Assembly (NCBI GenBank): GCA_041649635.1
Contig: JBAZMV010000004.1
Coordinates: 124,001 to 188,000 of the forward strand
Direction of reading: 5' to 3'
Origin: Dehalococcoidia bacterium
GTDB lineage: Bacteria; Chloroflexota; Dehalococcoidia; E44-bin15
Length of the DNA: 64,000 nt
Part shown: piece by piece, positions 1 to 8,061 of the stretch
How positions within the stretch are numbered: the first letter of the stretch is position 1
Layout of the letters: the number at the start of each line of letters is the position of its first letter
Made by a program: the position numbers and the translations under genes
The notes under the pieces: model-generated
The model's input: only the letters and a program-made list of their open reading frames with translations
The model's database searches: none
What the model was told of the DNA's origin: nothing

Positions 1-605
1 GCGCTGGAGCCGGGCCGCGGGAAATGCCCCGGAAGCTCTATATCGGCTCCCGGATAGAACATTCCGTCGATGCGCGTGACGGCTGCCATATCGAATCCGG
101 CAGAACGGAGCAGTGAAGGCAACGCGGGCGAGTGCCCGAAGCTGTCCGGGAAATATGCCAGCTTCGGCTCCTGCGTCATGCCGTTCGTGCGCAGCCATTC
201 CTGCCCCAGCAGGAAATCCCGCAGCAGGGCTTCGGTGCGGGGTATCATTGTATCGGCGGTGGTAACCCCGCTGTTGGTCAAGCGCAGGCGTCCCTCATTG
301 ACCAGCTTAACGATCGCCTCACGCTTATCCGGACAGTTGTCCCAGTACATACGCAGGAAGAACATGCACTCCACGGAGTAAATGCGGCTAGGCTCTTTCT
401 GCAACTCCTCAAGCGCGCTATCCAGACTGCGCCGCACCAGCCGCTTGAAATACGTCCCCGATGTGAAGCGCCAGTTCGGGTCCCAGTGGCTGGACTCGGG
501 GAAGAATATGACTTTCTCGGCGTCGGGCGGTATGCCGAGCCTGCGTCTCAGCGAAGCTTCGCGCTCTCCCGGGAGGTGTTGTCGAGTTTTTACTTCAGGC
601 GGCAT
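1..605 (-). CDS. GH38 alpha-mannosidase-like glycosidase, N-terminal part (truncated by window edge)
   Basis: The gene runs off the left edge, so only about 201 N-terminal residues are visible. The product carries SHWDPNW near residue 39, matching the zinc-binding HxD region that opens GH38 catalytic domains. Further on it has FPDSFGHSPALPSLL, the family's DxFGHS motif with the likely nucleophile Asp. GH38 enzymes hydrolyse alpha-mannosidic linkages and coordinate zinc; the substrate cannot be told from this piece. I chose the ATG at 603-605 because the frame is closed shortly upstream and a -10-like ATTATA (minus sense TATAAT) lies about 40 bp further out. No strong Shine-Dalgarno sequence is seen. 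Overlapping plus-strand frames have no recognisable content. Confidence 0.85.
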   Translation of the reverse strand, partial: MPPEVKTRQHLPGEREASLRRRLGIPPDAEKVIFFPESSHWDPNWRFTSGTYFKRLVRRSLDSALEELQKEPSRIYSVECMFFLRMYWDNCPDKREAIVKLVNEGRLRLTNSGVTTADTMIPRTEALLRDFLLGQEWLRTNGMTQEPKLAYFPDSFGHSPALPSLLRSAGFDMAAVTRIDGMFYPGADIELPGHFPRPGSS

Positions 606-641
606 AGAATTTTTCTAAAAACAATACAATCGAATTTCCAC

Positions 642-647
642 ATTATA
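642..647 (-). promoter_or_regulatory. Candidate -10 element for the GH38 gene
   Basis: Read on the minus strand this is a perfect TATAAT, 37 bp ahead of the GH38 start codon. The region 17 bp further upstream has only a poor -35 match, so this is a -10-only call. Confidence 0.3.
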
Positions 648-858
648 CACGCTATTTTTAAAAGGTGACACCCCCGATTCGTATCTGCTATTCTGAATCA
701 TCCTTCGTAAGGAAGAGGAATCTCGACGGGATATTTCAGCGTACGCCTCCGCACGACAAGCTGCGAAATAATCCCGCTACACTCGACAAAGTGCTTCCAC
801 TGAGGCTACAATTGTGCTATCATTCATTTTCCTCCAATAGATTCACGGCAGACAAATT

Positions 859-2277
859 ATGGATAGAAAAACAAAAATAGTTTGCACAATAGGGCCTGCC
901 AGCAGGTCACGTAAGACCATTGAGAAACTGGCGAAGGCCGGCATGAATATGGCCCGCATCAATCTCTCGCACGGGACGCTCGAAGAGCATGCCAAGGCCA
1001 TCGGCGAGATCCGCAACGTGGCGCGCGAGTTGAGACTCCCCATCGCCGTTCTGCTGGACCTACCCGGCCCCAAGATAAGGACCGGCGCCCTGAAGAACGG
1101 CATGGTAACACTCAAAGAGAATAGCTCCTTCGCCCTGGTCAAGGAGAAAATAAAGGGCGATGAAACAAGGGTATCCGTGAACTCCCCGACCTTCTTTAAG
1201 GATGTCAGGGCGGGAAAATCGATCTTCGTGAACGACGGCGCTATCGAATTGAAGGTCGTGTCCGCTAACGCGAATAAGATACAGTGTAAGGTCATCGTGG
1301 GCGGAGAACTGACCGAGAACAAGGGCGTGAACCTGCCGGGCGTGAAGCTCAATTTGCCCTCGACCGTAAGCGCGAACCAGGAGCAGATGGCTTTCGGTGT
1401 GGAACATGGCGTTGATTTCTTCGCCGTCTCCTTCGTGTGCTCGCCCTCCGATATCGCGGAGCGCAGGCGCTTCCTGCACCGGATGGGTGTTAACGTCCCT
1501 CTCATCGCAAAGATCGAGAAACCTGAGGCCATAAAGAAGATCGACAGCATAATACGCGAGGCCGACGGCATCATGGTAGCGCGCGGCGATCTGGGTATCG
1601 AAATGCCTCTTGAGGAGGTGCCGGTAATCCAGAAATCGATAGTCCGCAAATGCAACAACATGGGTAAACCGGTGATCGTAGCCACACAGATGCTCGAAAG
1701 CATGATAGTTTCATCCCGGCCCACGCGCGCCGAGGTCAGCGATGTGGCCAACGCCATATTCGACGGCGCCGATGCGGTCATGCTCTCCGGCGAGACGGCG
1801 GTAGGCAAATACCCGGTCCAGGCCGCGGAGATGATGTCCAAAATAGCCGCCGAGACCGAGTGCGCTCTGCCGTACGAGCAGATACTGACGGAGAAGCGCA
1901 AACACGCCCAGGCCCAGACCGATGACGCAATAAGCTATGCCGCATGCGCCATATCGCAGCAGATCGGCGCAAAATGCATCGTGGCTTATACGCGCAGTGG
2001 CAGCACTGCTCTGCGCGTGTCGAAATACAAGCCGAAAGCTACGATACTGGCCATCACACCGGATGAGCGCACGTTCAGGAGACTGGCCCTGAGTTGGGGC
2101 ATAGAGCCGTACTTGGACAGGGCGGCCAGGAACGTAGATGCGATGTTCCTTCAAGCGGCCAGGCTCTCGGTGAGCACCGGGCTGGCCAAAAGCGGAGACT
2201 TTATCGCCGTGACCGCCGGCATTCCCACGGGTGTTCCCGGCAGCACCAACATGATAAAGGTGCACCGGATCGAATGA
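859..2277 (+). CDS. pyk: Pyruvate kinase
   Basis: Converts phosphoenolpyruvate and ADP to pyruvate and ATP, the last step of glycolysis, in the cytoplasm. The 472-residue length is normal for a single-domain-set bacterial enzyme without an extra C-terminal PEP-utiliser domain. Visible signatures are RINLSHG (about 33-39), the active-site stretch IAKIEKPE (216-223) with the catalytic Lys, ARGDLG (241-246) for metal and PEP binding, and MLSGETAVG in the barrel. It begins a plus-strand run with acetate kinase and, further on, phosphofructokinase, so it probably serves substrate-level ATP formation. The start codon has no clear Shine-Dalgarno sequence. A long minus-strand frame over the first half is a shadow. 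Confidence 0.97.
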   Translation: MDRKTKIVCTIGPASRSRKTIEKLAKAGMNMARINLSHGTLEEHAKAIGEIRNVARELRLPIAVLLDLPGPKIRTGALKNGMVTLKENSSFALVKEKIKGDETRVSVNSPTFFKDVRAGKSIFVNDGAIELKVVSANANKIQCKVIVGGELTENKGVNLPGVKLNLPSTVSANQEQMAFGVEHGVDFFAVSFVCSPSDIAERRRFLHRMGVNVPLIAKIEKPEAIKKIDSIIREADGIMVARGDLGIEMPLEEVPVIQKSIVRKCNNMGKPVIVATQMLESMIVSSRPTRAEVSDVANAIFDGADAVMLSGETAVGKYPVQAAEMMSKIAAETECALPYEQILTEKRKHAQAQTDDAISYAACAISQQIGAKCIVAYTRSGSTALRVSKYKPKATILAITPDERTFRRLALSWGIEPYLDRAARNVDAMFLQAARLSVSTGLAKSGDFIAVTAGIPTGVPGSTNMIKVHRIE

Positions 2278-2283
2278 AAAGAG

Positions 2284-2418
2284 GCTCTGGAGAAATTCTC
2301 CTGACGGGGTTGCGGGGTTGTAGGGGCAGACCTGTGTGTCTGCCCACAGCGGGCGAACACATAGGTTCGCCCCTACCCGGCGATCAACGTAAGGGGATAC
2401 AGGGGGTTGATCCCCGGA
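2284..2418 (+). repeat. Composite intergenic repeat (modules A and C)
   Basis: Contains GTAGGGGC at 2320 and its inverse ending at 2376, with two short hairpins between them (GGGCGAAC / GTTCGCCC and GGCAGAC / GTCTGCC). It is followed by the 'caacgta-gggga-acagggggttg' module. The same modules recur in most intergenic gaps up to 49.3 kb. Confidence 0.8.
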
Positions 2419-2438
2419 TTTTTTAAATAGGGAGCGAC

Positions 2439-3659
2439 ATGAGAGTTCTAGCCATAAACTGCGGAAGCTCAACAATTAAATTCGACCTTTTCCATTTCAG
2501 CGACAAACCGAACGGCATAGACCGGCGCATAGCCCACGGCATCGCGGCCGGCATCGGCTTTGGCGGGGCCATCAGCTTCACATCCTCATCGGACGTGCAG
2601 ATCATAAAAAAAGTGAAACTGACCGATCACAGCGACGCCACGAAAAAGGTGATGTACCTGATGGCGCAGAACGGACTCACGACCTCCGGAAAACCCACCG
2701 CCATCGGACACAGGGTGGTGCACGGAGGAAACCGTTTCATAGATCCCGTACTCATCGACGACGATGTGATTAAGGCGATAGAGGATGTGAGCAGTCTGGC
2801 GCCCCTGCACAACGAGCCTTCGCTGATTACGATGAAGGCCATGAGGGCAAGAGTAAATCCCGCCGTCCCTCATGTAGCGGTCTTCGATACGGCCTTTCAC
2901 CGCTCAATGCCGGAGCGCGCCTGGCGCTACGCCATACCGTATGACCTGGCGGACAGGCACGGCATACGGCGATACGGGTTCCACGGCCTGGCCCATCGCT
3001 ACATGAGCGAGCGCTACGCCGCCATCGCGGGCATGCCGCCGGAATCGCTGAAGCTGATAACGCTCCAGCTGGGCAACGGCTGCTCGGCGGCGGCCATACA
3101 GGGAGGACGCCCCATCGATACCTCCATGGGATTCACCCCGCTGGAGGGTCTGGTCATGGGTACTCGCAGCGGAGATATAGACCCGTCGCTGGTTAACTAT
3201 ATAGCGCGATGCGAGAATATCAGCTGCGACCAGGTGGAGGATTTGCTCAACAAGAAGTCCGGCCTGCTTGGCATCTCAGGCAAATGGCGCGACATGCGCG
3301 AACTGCTGAGGGACGAGGAAAAAGGAGTCGCCGCCGCGGCTCTGGCCATCGACATCTTCTGTTACCGTGTGCGCAAGTACATCGGCTCCTACCTGGCCGC
3401 ACTGGGCGGGGCCGACGCGGTAATCTTCGGGGGCGGCATCGGCGAGTTCGCGCTCTCGGTCAGGGCGCGCATCCTGGAAGGAATGGAATGGTGCGGACTG
3501 AAGCTCGACAATAAAAGCAATGAGGAAGCGGTCGCCGTAGAACGGTGCATCAGCGCCGGCGGTTCCGATATCAAGGCATTTGTTATTCCCGTCGACGAGG
3601 CATCAGTCATCGCCCGCGACACGATGGACTGTATAAAGCGAACAGCAGATGAGAAGTGA
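2439..3659 (+). CDS. ackA: Acetate kinase
   Basis: Interconverts acetyl phosphate plus ADP and acetate plus ATP, the usual last energy-conserving step of acetate-forming fermentation. The 406-residue product has the ASKHA-fold start LAINCGSSTIKFDLF (4-18), GHRVVHGG (90-97) with the phosphate-binding Arg, the catalytic Asp in VAVFDTAFH (about 150), LGNGCS (211-216) and GTRSGDID (241-248), plus GGGIGE near the C-terminus. A GGGAG ribosome-binding site sits about 5 nt before the ATG. No phosphotransacetylase gene is visible in the window, so its acetyl phosphate source lies elsewhere. It sits between pyruvate kinase and two receiver proteins. Confidence 0.97.
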   Translation: MRVLAINCGSSTIKFDLFHFSDKPNGIDRRIAHGIAAGIGFGGAISFTSSSDVQIIKKVKLTDHSDATKKVMYLMAQNGLTTSGKPTAIGHRVVHGGNRFIDPVLIDDDVIKAIEDVSSLAPLHNEPSLITMKAMRARVNPAVPHVAVFDTAFHRSMPERAWRYAIPYDLADRHGIRRYGFHGLAHRYMSERYAAIAGMPPESLKLITLQLGNGCSAAAIQGGRPIDTSMGFTPLEGLVMGTRSGDIDPSLVNYIARCENISCDQVEDLLNKKSGLLGISGKWRDMRELLRDEEKGVAAAALAIDIFCYRVRKYIGSYLAALGGADAVIFGGGIGEFALSVRARILEGMEWCGLKLDNKSNEEAVAVERCISAGGSDIKAFVIPVDEASVIARDTMDCIKRTADEK

Positions 3660-3717
3660 ATATGTATAAACGGATATTGTTTCTTGACAGCAGGCTACCG
3701 TAGCAGAGGAGGATAGA

Positions 3718-4317
3718 ATGAGCGCTGTAGGCAAAGGAAAGATACTTCTCATAGAAGATGATAGCGGATTCAGACGCACGTATACAGATGTGCTTGTGGC
3801 TGAGGGGTATACGGTGGTTACCGCCGAGGACGGCGAGCAGGGGCTGGCCATGGTCAGAACTGAAAAGCCCGATGTGGTTTTGCTGGACCTTATACTGCCC
3901 AAGCTCCCCGGATTCGAGGTGCTGAAGAGCATCCGGGCTGACGACGAGATCAAGGACACCATAGTTCTCATAATGTCCGTGCTGGGAGAACAGACTCAAA
4001 TAAAAAAAGGCCTGGAGTTGGGCGCTAACGACTACACGGTTAAGGGTTTTTATAAACCAAATGAAATATTAGGGAAGCTCCAGACATTGCTTACACAGCC
4101 CGGCGCAAAACAGCAGGCCGACGTGTATAATCTCTTCGTCAAGGACAACAGGGGCGACGTGTCAAAGCTACGCGGTAATGTAGGCTGGTCCAAGCCGTTC
4201 ACATGTGCGGTCTGTAATGAGGAGATGCAGCTGGTTCTTACCCCGGATTATGCGCGCTCCGACGCGCATTGGTTCTCCGCACATTTTTCATGCCCGGTAT
4301 GCGGAAGGAAATTCTAA
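3718..4317 (+). CDS. Receiver-domain protein with C-terminal zinc-ribbon-like module (copy 1)
   Basis: Residues 7-125 form a CheY-like receiver domain: acidic pair Asp14/Asp15, phospho-acceptor Asp57 in PDVVLLDL, a Ser at 87 and the conserved Lys at 109. The 199-residue protein has no DNA-binding or enzymatic output domain. It ends with CAVC (163-166) and CPVC (192-195) framing LVLTPDYARSDAHWFSAHFS, which looks like a small metal-binding module. An AGGAGG site precedes the start. No histidine kinase gene is adjacent. The next gene is a paralog, and the pair lies between acetate kinase and phosphofructokinase. Signalling by protein-protein contact is possible but unproven. Confidence 0.85.
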   Translation: MSAVGKGKILLIEDDSGFRRTYTDVLVAEGYTVVTAEDGEQGLAMVRTEKPDVVLLDLILPKLPGFEVLKSIRADDEIKDTIVLIMSVLGEQTQIKKGLELGANDYTVKGFYKPNEILGKLQTLLTQPGAKQQADVYNLFVKDNRGDVSKLRGNVGWSKPFTCAVCNEEMQLVLTPDYARSDAHWFSAHFSCPVCGRKF

Positions 4318-4396
4318 CGCAGAGGCGTTTTCACTATAAAGTAACGGATAAAGCTGCCCTAAAAATCTGCCTGTTTATCTTCGCAAAGGAGGAGAA

Positions 4397-5020
4397 ATGA
4401 GCTCCACCGGTAACTATAAGATACTCTTAATAGAAGACGACAGCGCATTAAGACAAACTTATTCAGATATGCTTGTGGCTGAGGGGTATACGGTGGTTAC
4501 CGCCGAAGATGGCGAGCAGGGTTTGGCCATGGTAAGAATCGAAAAGCCCGATGTTGTCCTGCTGGACATTATCCTGCCAAAGCTCCCGGGGTTTGAAGTG
4601 CTGAAGAGCATCCGGGATGACGCCGGGACAAAGGATACGATTATTCTCGTCCTTTCGGTGATGGGAGAACAGAGGCATATACAAAAAGCCATAGACCTGG
4701 GGGCCAACGGCTACGCGATTAAAGGCTCCAATACACCTAGTGAAGTTCTGGAAAAAATACGGACATTGCTTGCGCCGCCGGAGATAAAGGAGCAAGTAAA
4801 GGAAGAAGTAAAGGAATATGCTAAGTCCTACAATGTCTTTGTTAAAGGAGATAGGGGTGATATGCTGGAGCTTGCGAAAGATATCGGCACTACCAGGCTG
4901 CTGGTATGCAAGTCCTGCGGGAGGGAGAGGCAGTTGGTTCTTACTCCGGATACTTCTCGCTCCGACGGGCACTGGTTCTCTGCGCATTTCGCCTGTCTCA
5001 ATTGCGGCGAGGTGTTTTAA
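4397..5020 (+). CDS. Receiver-domain protein with C-terminal zinc-ribbon-like module (copy 2)
   Basis: Paralog of the preceding gene (207 residues) with the same architecture. The receiver has Asp14/Asp15, phospho-acceptor Asp57, Ser87 and Lys109. A longer charged linker (KEQVKEEVKEYAK, about 131-143) follows, then CKSC (171-174) and CLNC (200-203) around LVLTPDTSRSDGHWFSAHFA. A 37-bp stretch (3791-3827 and 4470-4506) is identical between the copies, so the duplication is fairly recent or maintained by conversion. AAAGGAGG precedes the start. No output domain and no cognate kinase are seen. Most divergence lies in the linker and around the Lys109 face, so the partners may differ. Confidence 0.85.
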   Translation: MSSTGNYKILLIEDDSALRQTYSDMLVAEGYTVVTAEDGEQGLAMVRIEKPDVVLLDIILPKLPGFEVLKSIRDDAGTKDTIILVLSVMGEQRHIQKAIDLGANGYAIKGSNTPSEVLEKIRTLLAPPEIKEQVKEEVKEYAKSYNVFVKGDRGDMLELAKDIGTTRLLVCKSCGRERQLVLTPDTSRSDGHWFSAHFACLNCGEVF

Positions 5021-5043
5021 GAATTAGAGAGGTGCAGGATATG

Positions 5044-5129
5044 AATCTCCTGACGGGGGAACTGGGGATGTCCCGTAGGGGCGCCGCTTGCTGCGCCCTT
5101 CTATCGGGCAGGGCAAGCCCTGCCCCTAC
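5044..5129 (+). repeat. Composite intergenic repeat (module A with double hairpin)
   Basis: GTAGGGGC at 5075 and CCCCTAC ending at 5129 enclose two hairpins (GCGCCGC-TTGC-TGCGCCC and GGGCAGGGC-AAG-CCCTGCCC). The same variant recurs at 11341 and, inverted, at 48424-48482. Confidence 0.8.
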
Positions 5130-5166
5130 TAAGCCTAAATAACGATACAAAGTTGGAGATCCGCTG

Positions 5167-6264
5167 ATGGTTAAGAACAAAAGCATCGCTATTATCACAG
5201 GAGGAGGAGACTGCCCAGCTACCAATGCAGTAATCCGGGCGGTTGCCAAGAAAGTCATATTGGAACACAAAATGGAGGTCATCGGCATCGAGGACGGCTA
5301 CGAGGGCATGATCGAAAACCGCTTCCGAAAGCTTGAGTACGGCGATGTTTCGGGAATAGTCACGCTGGGGGGCACAATACTGGGGACATCGAACACAGCC
5401 AATCCGTATCGATATCCCGTAAAGTCAGGGAAACAGATGAAATTCAAAGACGTGTCGCGGGCGGCCATAGACAACCTTAAGAAGTTGAATGTGGAATGCC
5501 TTGTATGTATAGGCGGCGACGGAACGTTGTCGATAGCCGACAGGCTCTTCAGGGACGGCCTTCCCGTCGTCGGCATCCCGAAGACGATAGATAACGACCT
5601 GCTGGGCACAGATATCACCTTCGGCTTCGATACCGCCGTTTCTATCAACACCGAAGGCATCGACAGGCTGCACACGACGGCACAGTCGCACCACCGCGTC
5701 ATGATCCTTGAGGTCATGGGTCGCTACGCCGGGTGGATCGCCCTGCACGCGGGCAGCGCAGGCGGCGGCGATATTATTCTCATCCCGGAGATACCGTACG
5801 ACATCGATATCGTGGCTAAGAAGGTCCTGCAAAGAAGCAAACTCGGCAAGAGATTCACGATTGTGGTCGTCTCCGAAGGGGCCAAGCCCAAGGGTGGGGA
5901 CATTGTGGTGCGAAGGGTGGTCAAAGAGAGCACCGACCCAATTCGCCTTGGCGGCATCGGATTCGTTCTGGGATCCCAGATCGAGAAAGCCACGGGCCTG
6001 GAGACGCGCGCTGTTGTCATGGGGCACCTGCAGAGGGGTGGCACGCCGACGTCCTTCGACAGGGTGCTGGCGACAAGGCTCGGCACCAGGGCCGTCGATA
6101 TGGTGAAAGATAAGAAGTACGGCTATATGGTGGGGATTCAGAACGGCTCGCTCGTCGATGTACCGTTGAAGGAAGTTGCCAGGGGCAGGAAGCTCGTTCC
6201 GCTGGATGACCCGCTGATAAAAGCGGCCCGGTCGGTAGGTACCTGTTTCGGCGACCGGTTATAA
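5167..6264 (+). CDS. pfkA: 6-phosphofructokinase, group III-type
   Basis: Phosphorylates fructose 6-phosphate to fructose 1,6-bisphosphate. At 365 residues it shows TGGGDCPATN (11-20), the nucleotide-site GGDGT (116-120), PKTIDNDL (138-145) with the catalytic Asp, and MGRYAGW. The residue pair that separates phosphoryl donors is Gly after GGD (as in ATP enzymes) with Lys in PKTIDND (as in pyrophosphate enzymes and in the actinobacterial-type ATP group). I therefore favour ATP, but pyrophosphate use cannot be excluded from sequence alone. GGAG precedes the start. It follows the receiver-protein pair after a repeat block and converges with the ACT/oxidoreductase operon. Confidence 0.95.
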   Translation: MVKNKSIAIITGGGDCPATNAVIRAVAKKVILEHKMEVIGIEDGYEGMIENRFRKLEYGDVSGIVTLGGTILGTSNTANPYRYPVKSGKQMKFKDVSRAAIDNLKKLNVECLVCIGGDGTLSIADRLFRDGLPVVGIPKTIDNDLLGTDITFGFDTAVSINTEGIDRLHTTAQSHHRVMILEVMGRYAGWIALHAGSAGGGDIILIPEIPYDIDIVAKKVLQRSKLGKRFTIVVVSEGAKPKGGDIVVRRVVKESTDPIRLGGIGFVLGSQIEKATGLETRAVVMGHLQRGGTPTSFDRVLATRLGTRAVDMVKDKKYGYMVGIQNGSLVDVPLKEVARGRKLVPLDDPLIKAARSVGTCFGDRL

Positions 6265-6288
6265 GCGAATGATTTATATACGGTCGTT

Positions 6289-6717
6289 CTATAAGCTGTA
6301 AATCTCTTCCCCGAAGGTATGAATCCAGTTCTTGTGCAGTATCTCCAACGCCGCCTCTGTCTTATCAACTCCAAGGATTACGATGGGCTGCCAGTCCTCG
6401 CCGCGGCCCAGGAACGGGTAGAAATAGTGAACGTTTATCTTGGCATTCTTGAGTGGCTTGAGCACGGCGCGCATTCCTCCGGGGTGGTCCGGGATCTCGA
6501 AAGCGATGACCTCGTCGATATGGGTCTTGTAGCCGTTGCTCTTGAGGACGTTGGCTGTTTTCACTGGGTCGTCGGTGACGAACCTGACAGTGCTGCTCTT
6601 TGATGTGTCGGCCACGGAGATTGCTCTTATGTTTATGCCCTCATCGCCCAGGCACTCGCTTATGCCCAGAAAAGTGCCGGGCACGTTGTCCAGTGTTATT
6701 GATATTTGTTTTACCAT
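6289..6717 (-). CDS. Tandem ACT-domain protein
   Basis: A 142-residue protein made almost entirely of two ACT-like folds. The first (about 1-65) starts MVKQISITLDNVPGTFLGI. The second (about 70-140) has FEIPDHPGGMRAVLKPL, NVHYFYPF and a hydrophobic strand. ACT domains bind amino acids and regulate enzymes. It is the last gene of the minus-strand oxidoreductase cluster, 68 bp after the gamma subunit with a perfect 28-nt palindrome between. This suggests a regulatory or amino-acid-sensing role for 2-oxoacid metabolism. That role is inference; the bound ligand cannot be predicted. Confidence 0.8.
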   Translation of the reverse strand: MVKQISITLDNVPGTFLGISECLGDEGINIRAISVADTSKSSTVRFVTDDPVKTANVLKSNGYKTHIDEVIAFEIPDHPGGMRAVLKPLKNAKINVHYFYPFLGRGEDWQPIVILGVDKTEAALEILHKNWIHTFGEEIYSL

Positions 6718-6755
6718 CTTCCGACCCCCTGATACCCCGATATTTCAACCGTCGT

Positions 6756-6783
6756 GTAGGGGCAATTCATGAATTGCCCCTAC
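6756..6783. repeat. Perfect 28-nt palindrome (module A core)
   Basis: Each 14-nt arm reads GTAGGGGCAATTCA on its own strand, giving an exact palindrome between the gamma-subunit stop codon (6786-6788) and the ACT gene. It is the cleanest copy of the repeat core in the window, with 44155-44182. Confidence 0.9.
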
Positions 6784-6785
6784 GA

Positions 6786-7316
6786 TTAAATCGAATTATA
6801 TCCCGCGTTGATCGCCTTTTCGTTGACGGCGATGAGCTTGGTTTTATTCTTCAGGCCGATCTTAAGACCCTCGATGATTCCTTCCAGCGACACGATGCCG
6901 CTCTTCTTGATGTAAGCGCCCAGCATGACCATGTTGGCCGATTTGGCGCTGCCCAGCTCCTTGGCGATGGCGTCCGCGGCGACACGAACGACTTCTACGT
7001 CATCGCGCGACGTATTATCCTGTATCAGCGACGAGTTAAGGAAGAGCACGCCGCCCGCTTTTATCTGGTTCTGAAACCTGGTCAGCGAGGGGCGGTTCAT
7101 GGCGATGACGAAATCCGGAGACGACGCTATAGGCGACGCGATCTCCTCATTTGATATAGCCACGGTGCAGTTGGCCGTGCCGCCGCGCACCTCGGCGCCG
7201 TAGGACGGCAGGTAGGTCACATGCCTGCCTTCGGCCATGGCCGCCTGCGCCAGCGTCAGCCCCATGGAGATGACGCCTTGGCCGCCGAAACCTGATATCA
7301 GCGTCTTAACCAGCAT
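6786..7316 (-). CDS. 2-oxoacid:ferredoxin oxidoreductase, gamma subunit
   Basis: A 176-residue catalytic gamma subunit of the pyruvate/2-oxoacid:acceptor oxidoreductase family, with the characteristic start LISGFGGQGVISMGLTLAQAA and YGAEVRGGTANC. It works with the alpha, beta and delta subunits encoded just upstream to decarboxylate a 2-oxoacid to its acyl-CoA and reduce ferredoxin. The order delta-alpha-beta-gamma and separate subunits resemble the 2-oxoglutarate (Kor) or branched-chain (Vor) enzymes; the true substrate is not decided by sequence. It overlaps the beta gene by 11 nt, so translation is probably coupled. Confidence 0.92.
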   Translation of the reverse strand: MLVKTLISGFGGQGVISMGLTLAQAAMAEGRHVTYLPSYGAEVRGGTANCTVAISNEEIASPIASSPDFVIAMNRPSLTRFQNQIKAGGVLFLNSSLIQDNTSRDDVEVVRVAADAIAKELGSAKSANMVMLGAYIKKSGIVSLEGIIEGLKIGLKNKTKLIAVNEKAINAGYNSI

Positions 7317-8061
7317 CCTGCTTACCCGTCCTGTCGAGAATTATGCCGAGAGGGAACTCCTTGGACATGACCTCATCGATCCACTTCCAGCTCTCGGCGG
7401 GGCTCATCTTCCAGTTGGTGGGACAGGGAGAGAGTATCTCCACCATAGAAAAGCCCTGGCCGTCGAGCTGGGTCTGGAACGCCTTGCGTATTGCCTTCTT
7501 GACCTTCTTTATGTTCGCCGGTGTGCTCACGGCGACGCGCTCGATGTAGGCCGCGCCCTTCACCAGCGCCAGCATCTCGCTCATCTTTACGGGATATCCT
7601 TCGAGCCTGCCCTCGCGGCCAAGGGGCGTCGTCGTCGTCTTCTGCCCCGACAGCGTGGTCGGGGCCATCTGTCCGCCCGTCATGCCGTAAACAGCGTTGT
7701 TGATGAAAATGGCGGTGATGTTCTCGCCGCGGTTGGCCGCATGTATCGTCTCAGCCGTTCCGATGGCCGCCAGGTCGCCGTCGCCCTGGTAGGTGAAAAC
7801 GAACGTCTCCGGGCTGGCCCGTTTCAACCCTGTGGCGACAGCCGCGCCGCGTCCGTGCGCCGACTCCGCCATATCGATATCGAGATAGTTATAGGTGAAC
7901 ACAGCGCATCCCGGAGGCGGTATGCCGACGGCCTTGTCCCGCAGGTTCATCTCATCGATGATCTCGGCGATGATGCGGTGCACAACGGAATGCCCGCAGC
8001 CGGGACAGTAATGAAATACCGCCTTCTTAAGCGACGCCGGGCGCGAATACACCTTATTCAT
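7306..8061 (-). CDS. 2-oxoacid:ferredoxin oxidoreductase, beta (TPP-binding) subunit
   Basis: A 251-residue thiamine-pyrophosphate subunit. It has YCPGCGHSVVHRII near the N-terminus (a Cys pair typical of the family), PGCAVF, and the TPP/Mg motif YQGDGDLAAIGTAE followed by FINNAVYGMTGGQ. It catalyses the decarboxylation step of the four-subunit complex. It overlaps alpha by 4 nt and gamma by 11 nt, so the three are tightly coupled. CPTNWKMSPAESWKWIDE near the C-terminus resembles Kor/Vor beta chains more than pyruvate-specific ones, but I do not assign the substrate. Confidence 0.93.
   Translation of the reverse strand: MNKVYSRPASLKKAVFHYCPGCGHSVVHRIIAEIIDEMNLRDKAVGIPPPGCAVFTYNYLDIDMAESAHGRGAAVATGLKRASPETFVFTYQGDGDLAAIGTAETIHAANRGENITAIFINNAVYGMTGGQMAPTTLSGQKTTTTPLGREGRLEGYPVKMSEMLALVKGAAYIERVAVSTPANIKKVKKAIRKAFQTQLDGQGFSMVEILSPCPTNWKMSPAESWKWIDEVMSKEFPLGIILDRTGKQDAG

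Noticed and set aside
132..668. 178-codon plus-strand frame at the left edge
   Set aside because: It is antisense to the GH38 motifs SHWDPNW and DSFGHS, which are far stronger evidence.
843..1901. Long minus-strand frame over pyruvate kinase
   Set aside because: Complete pyruvate kinase motifs are on the other strand.
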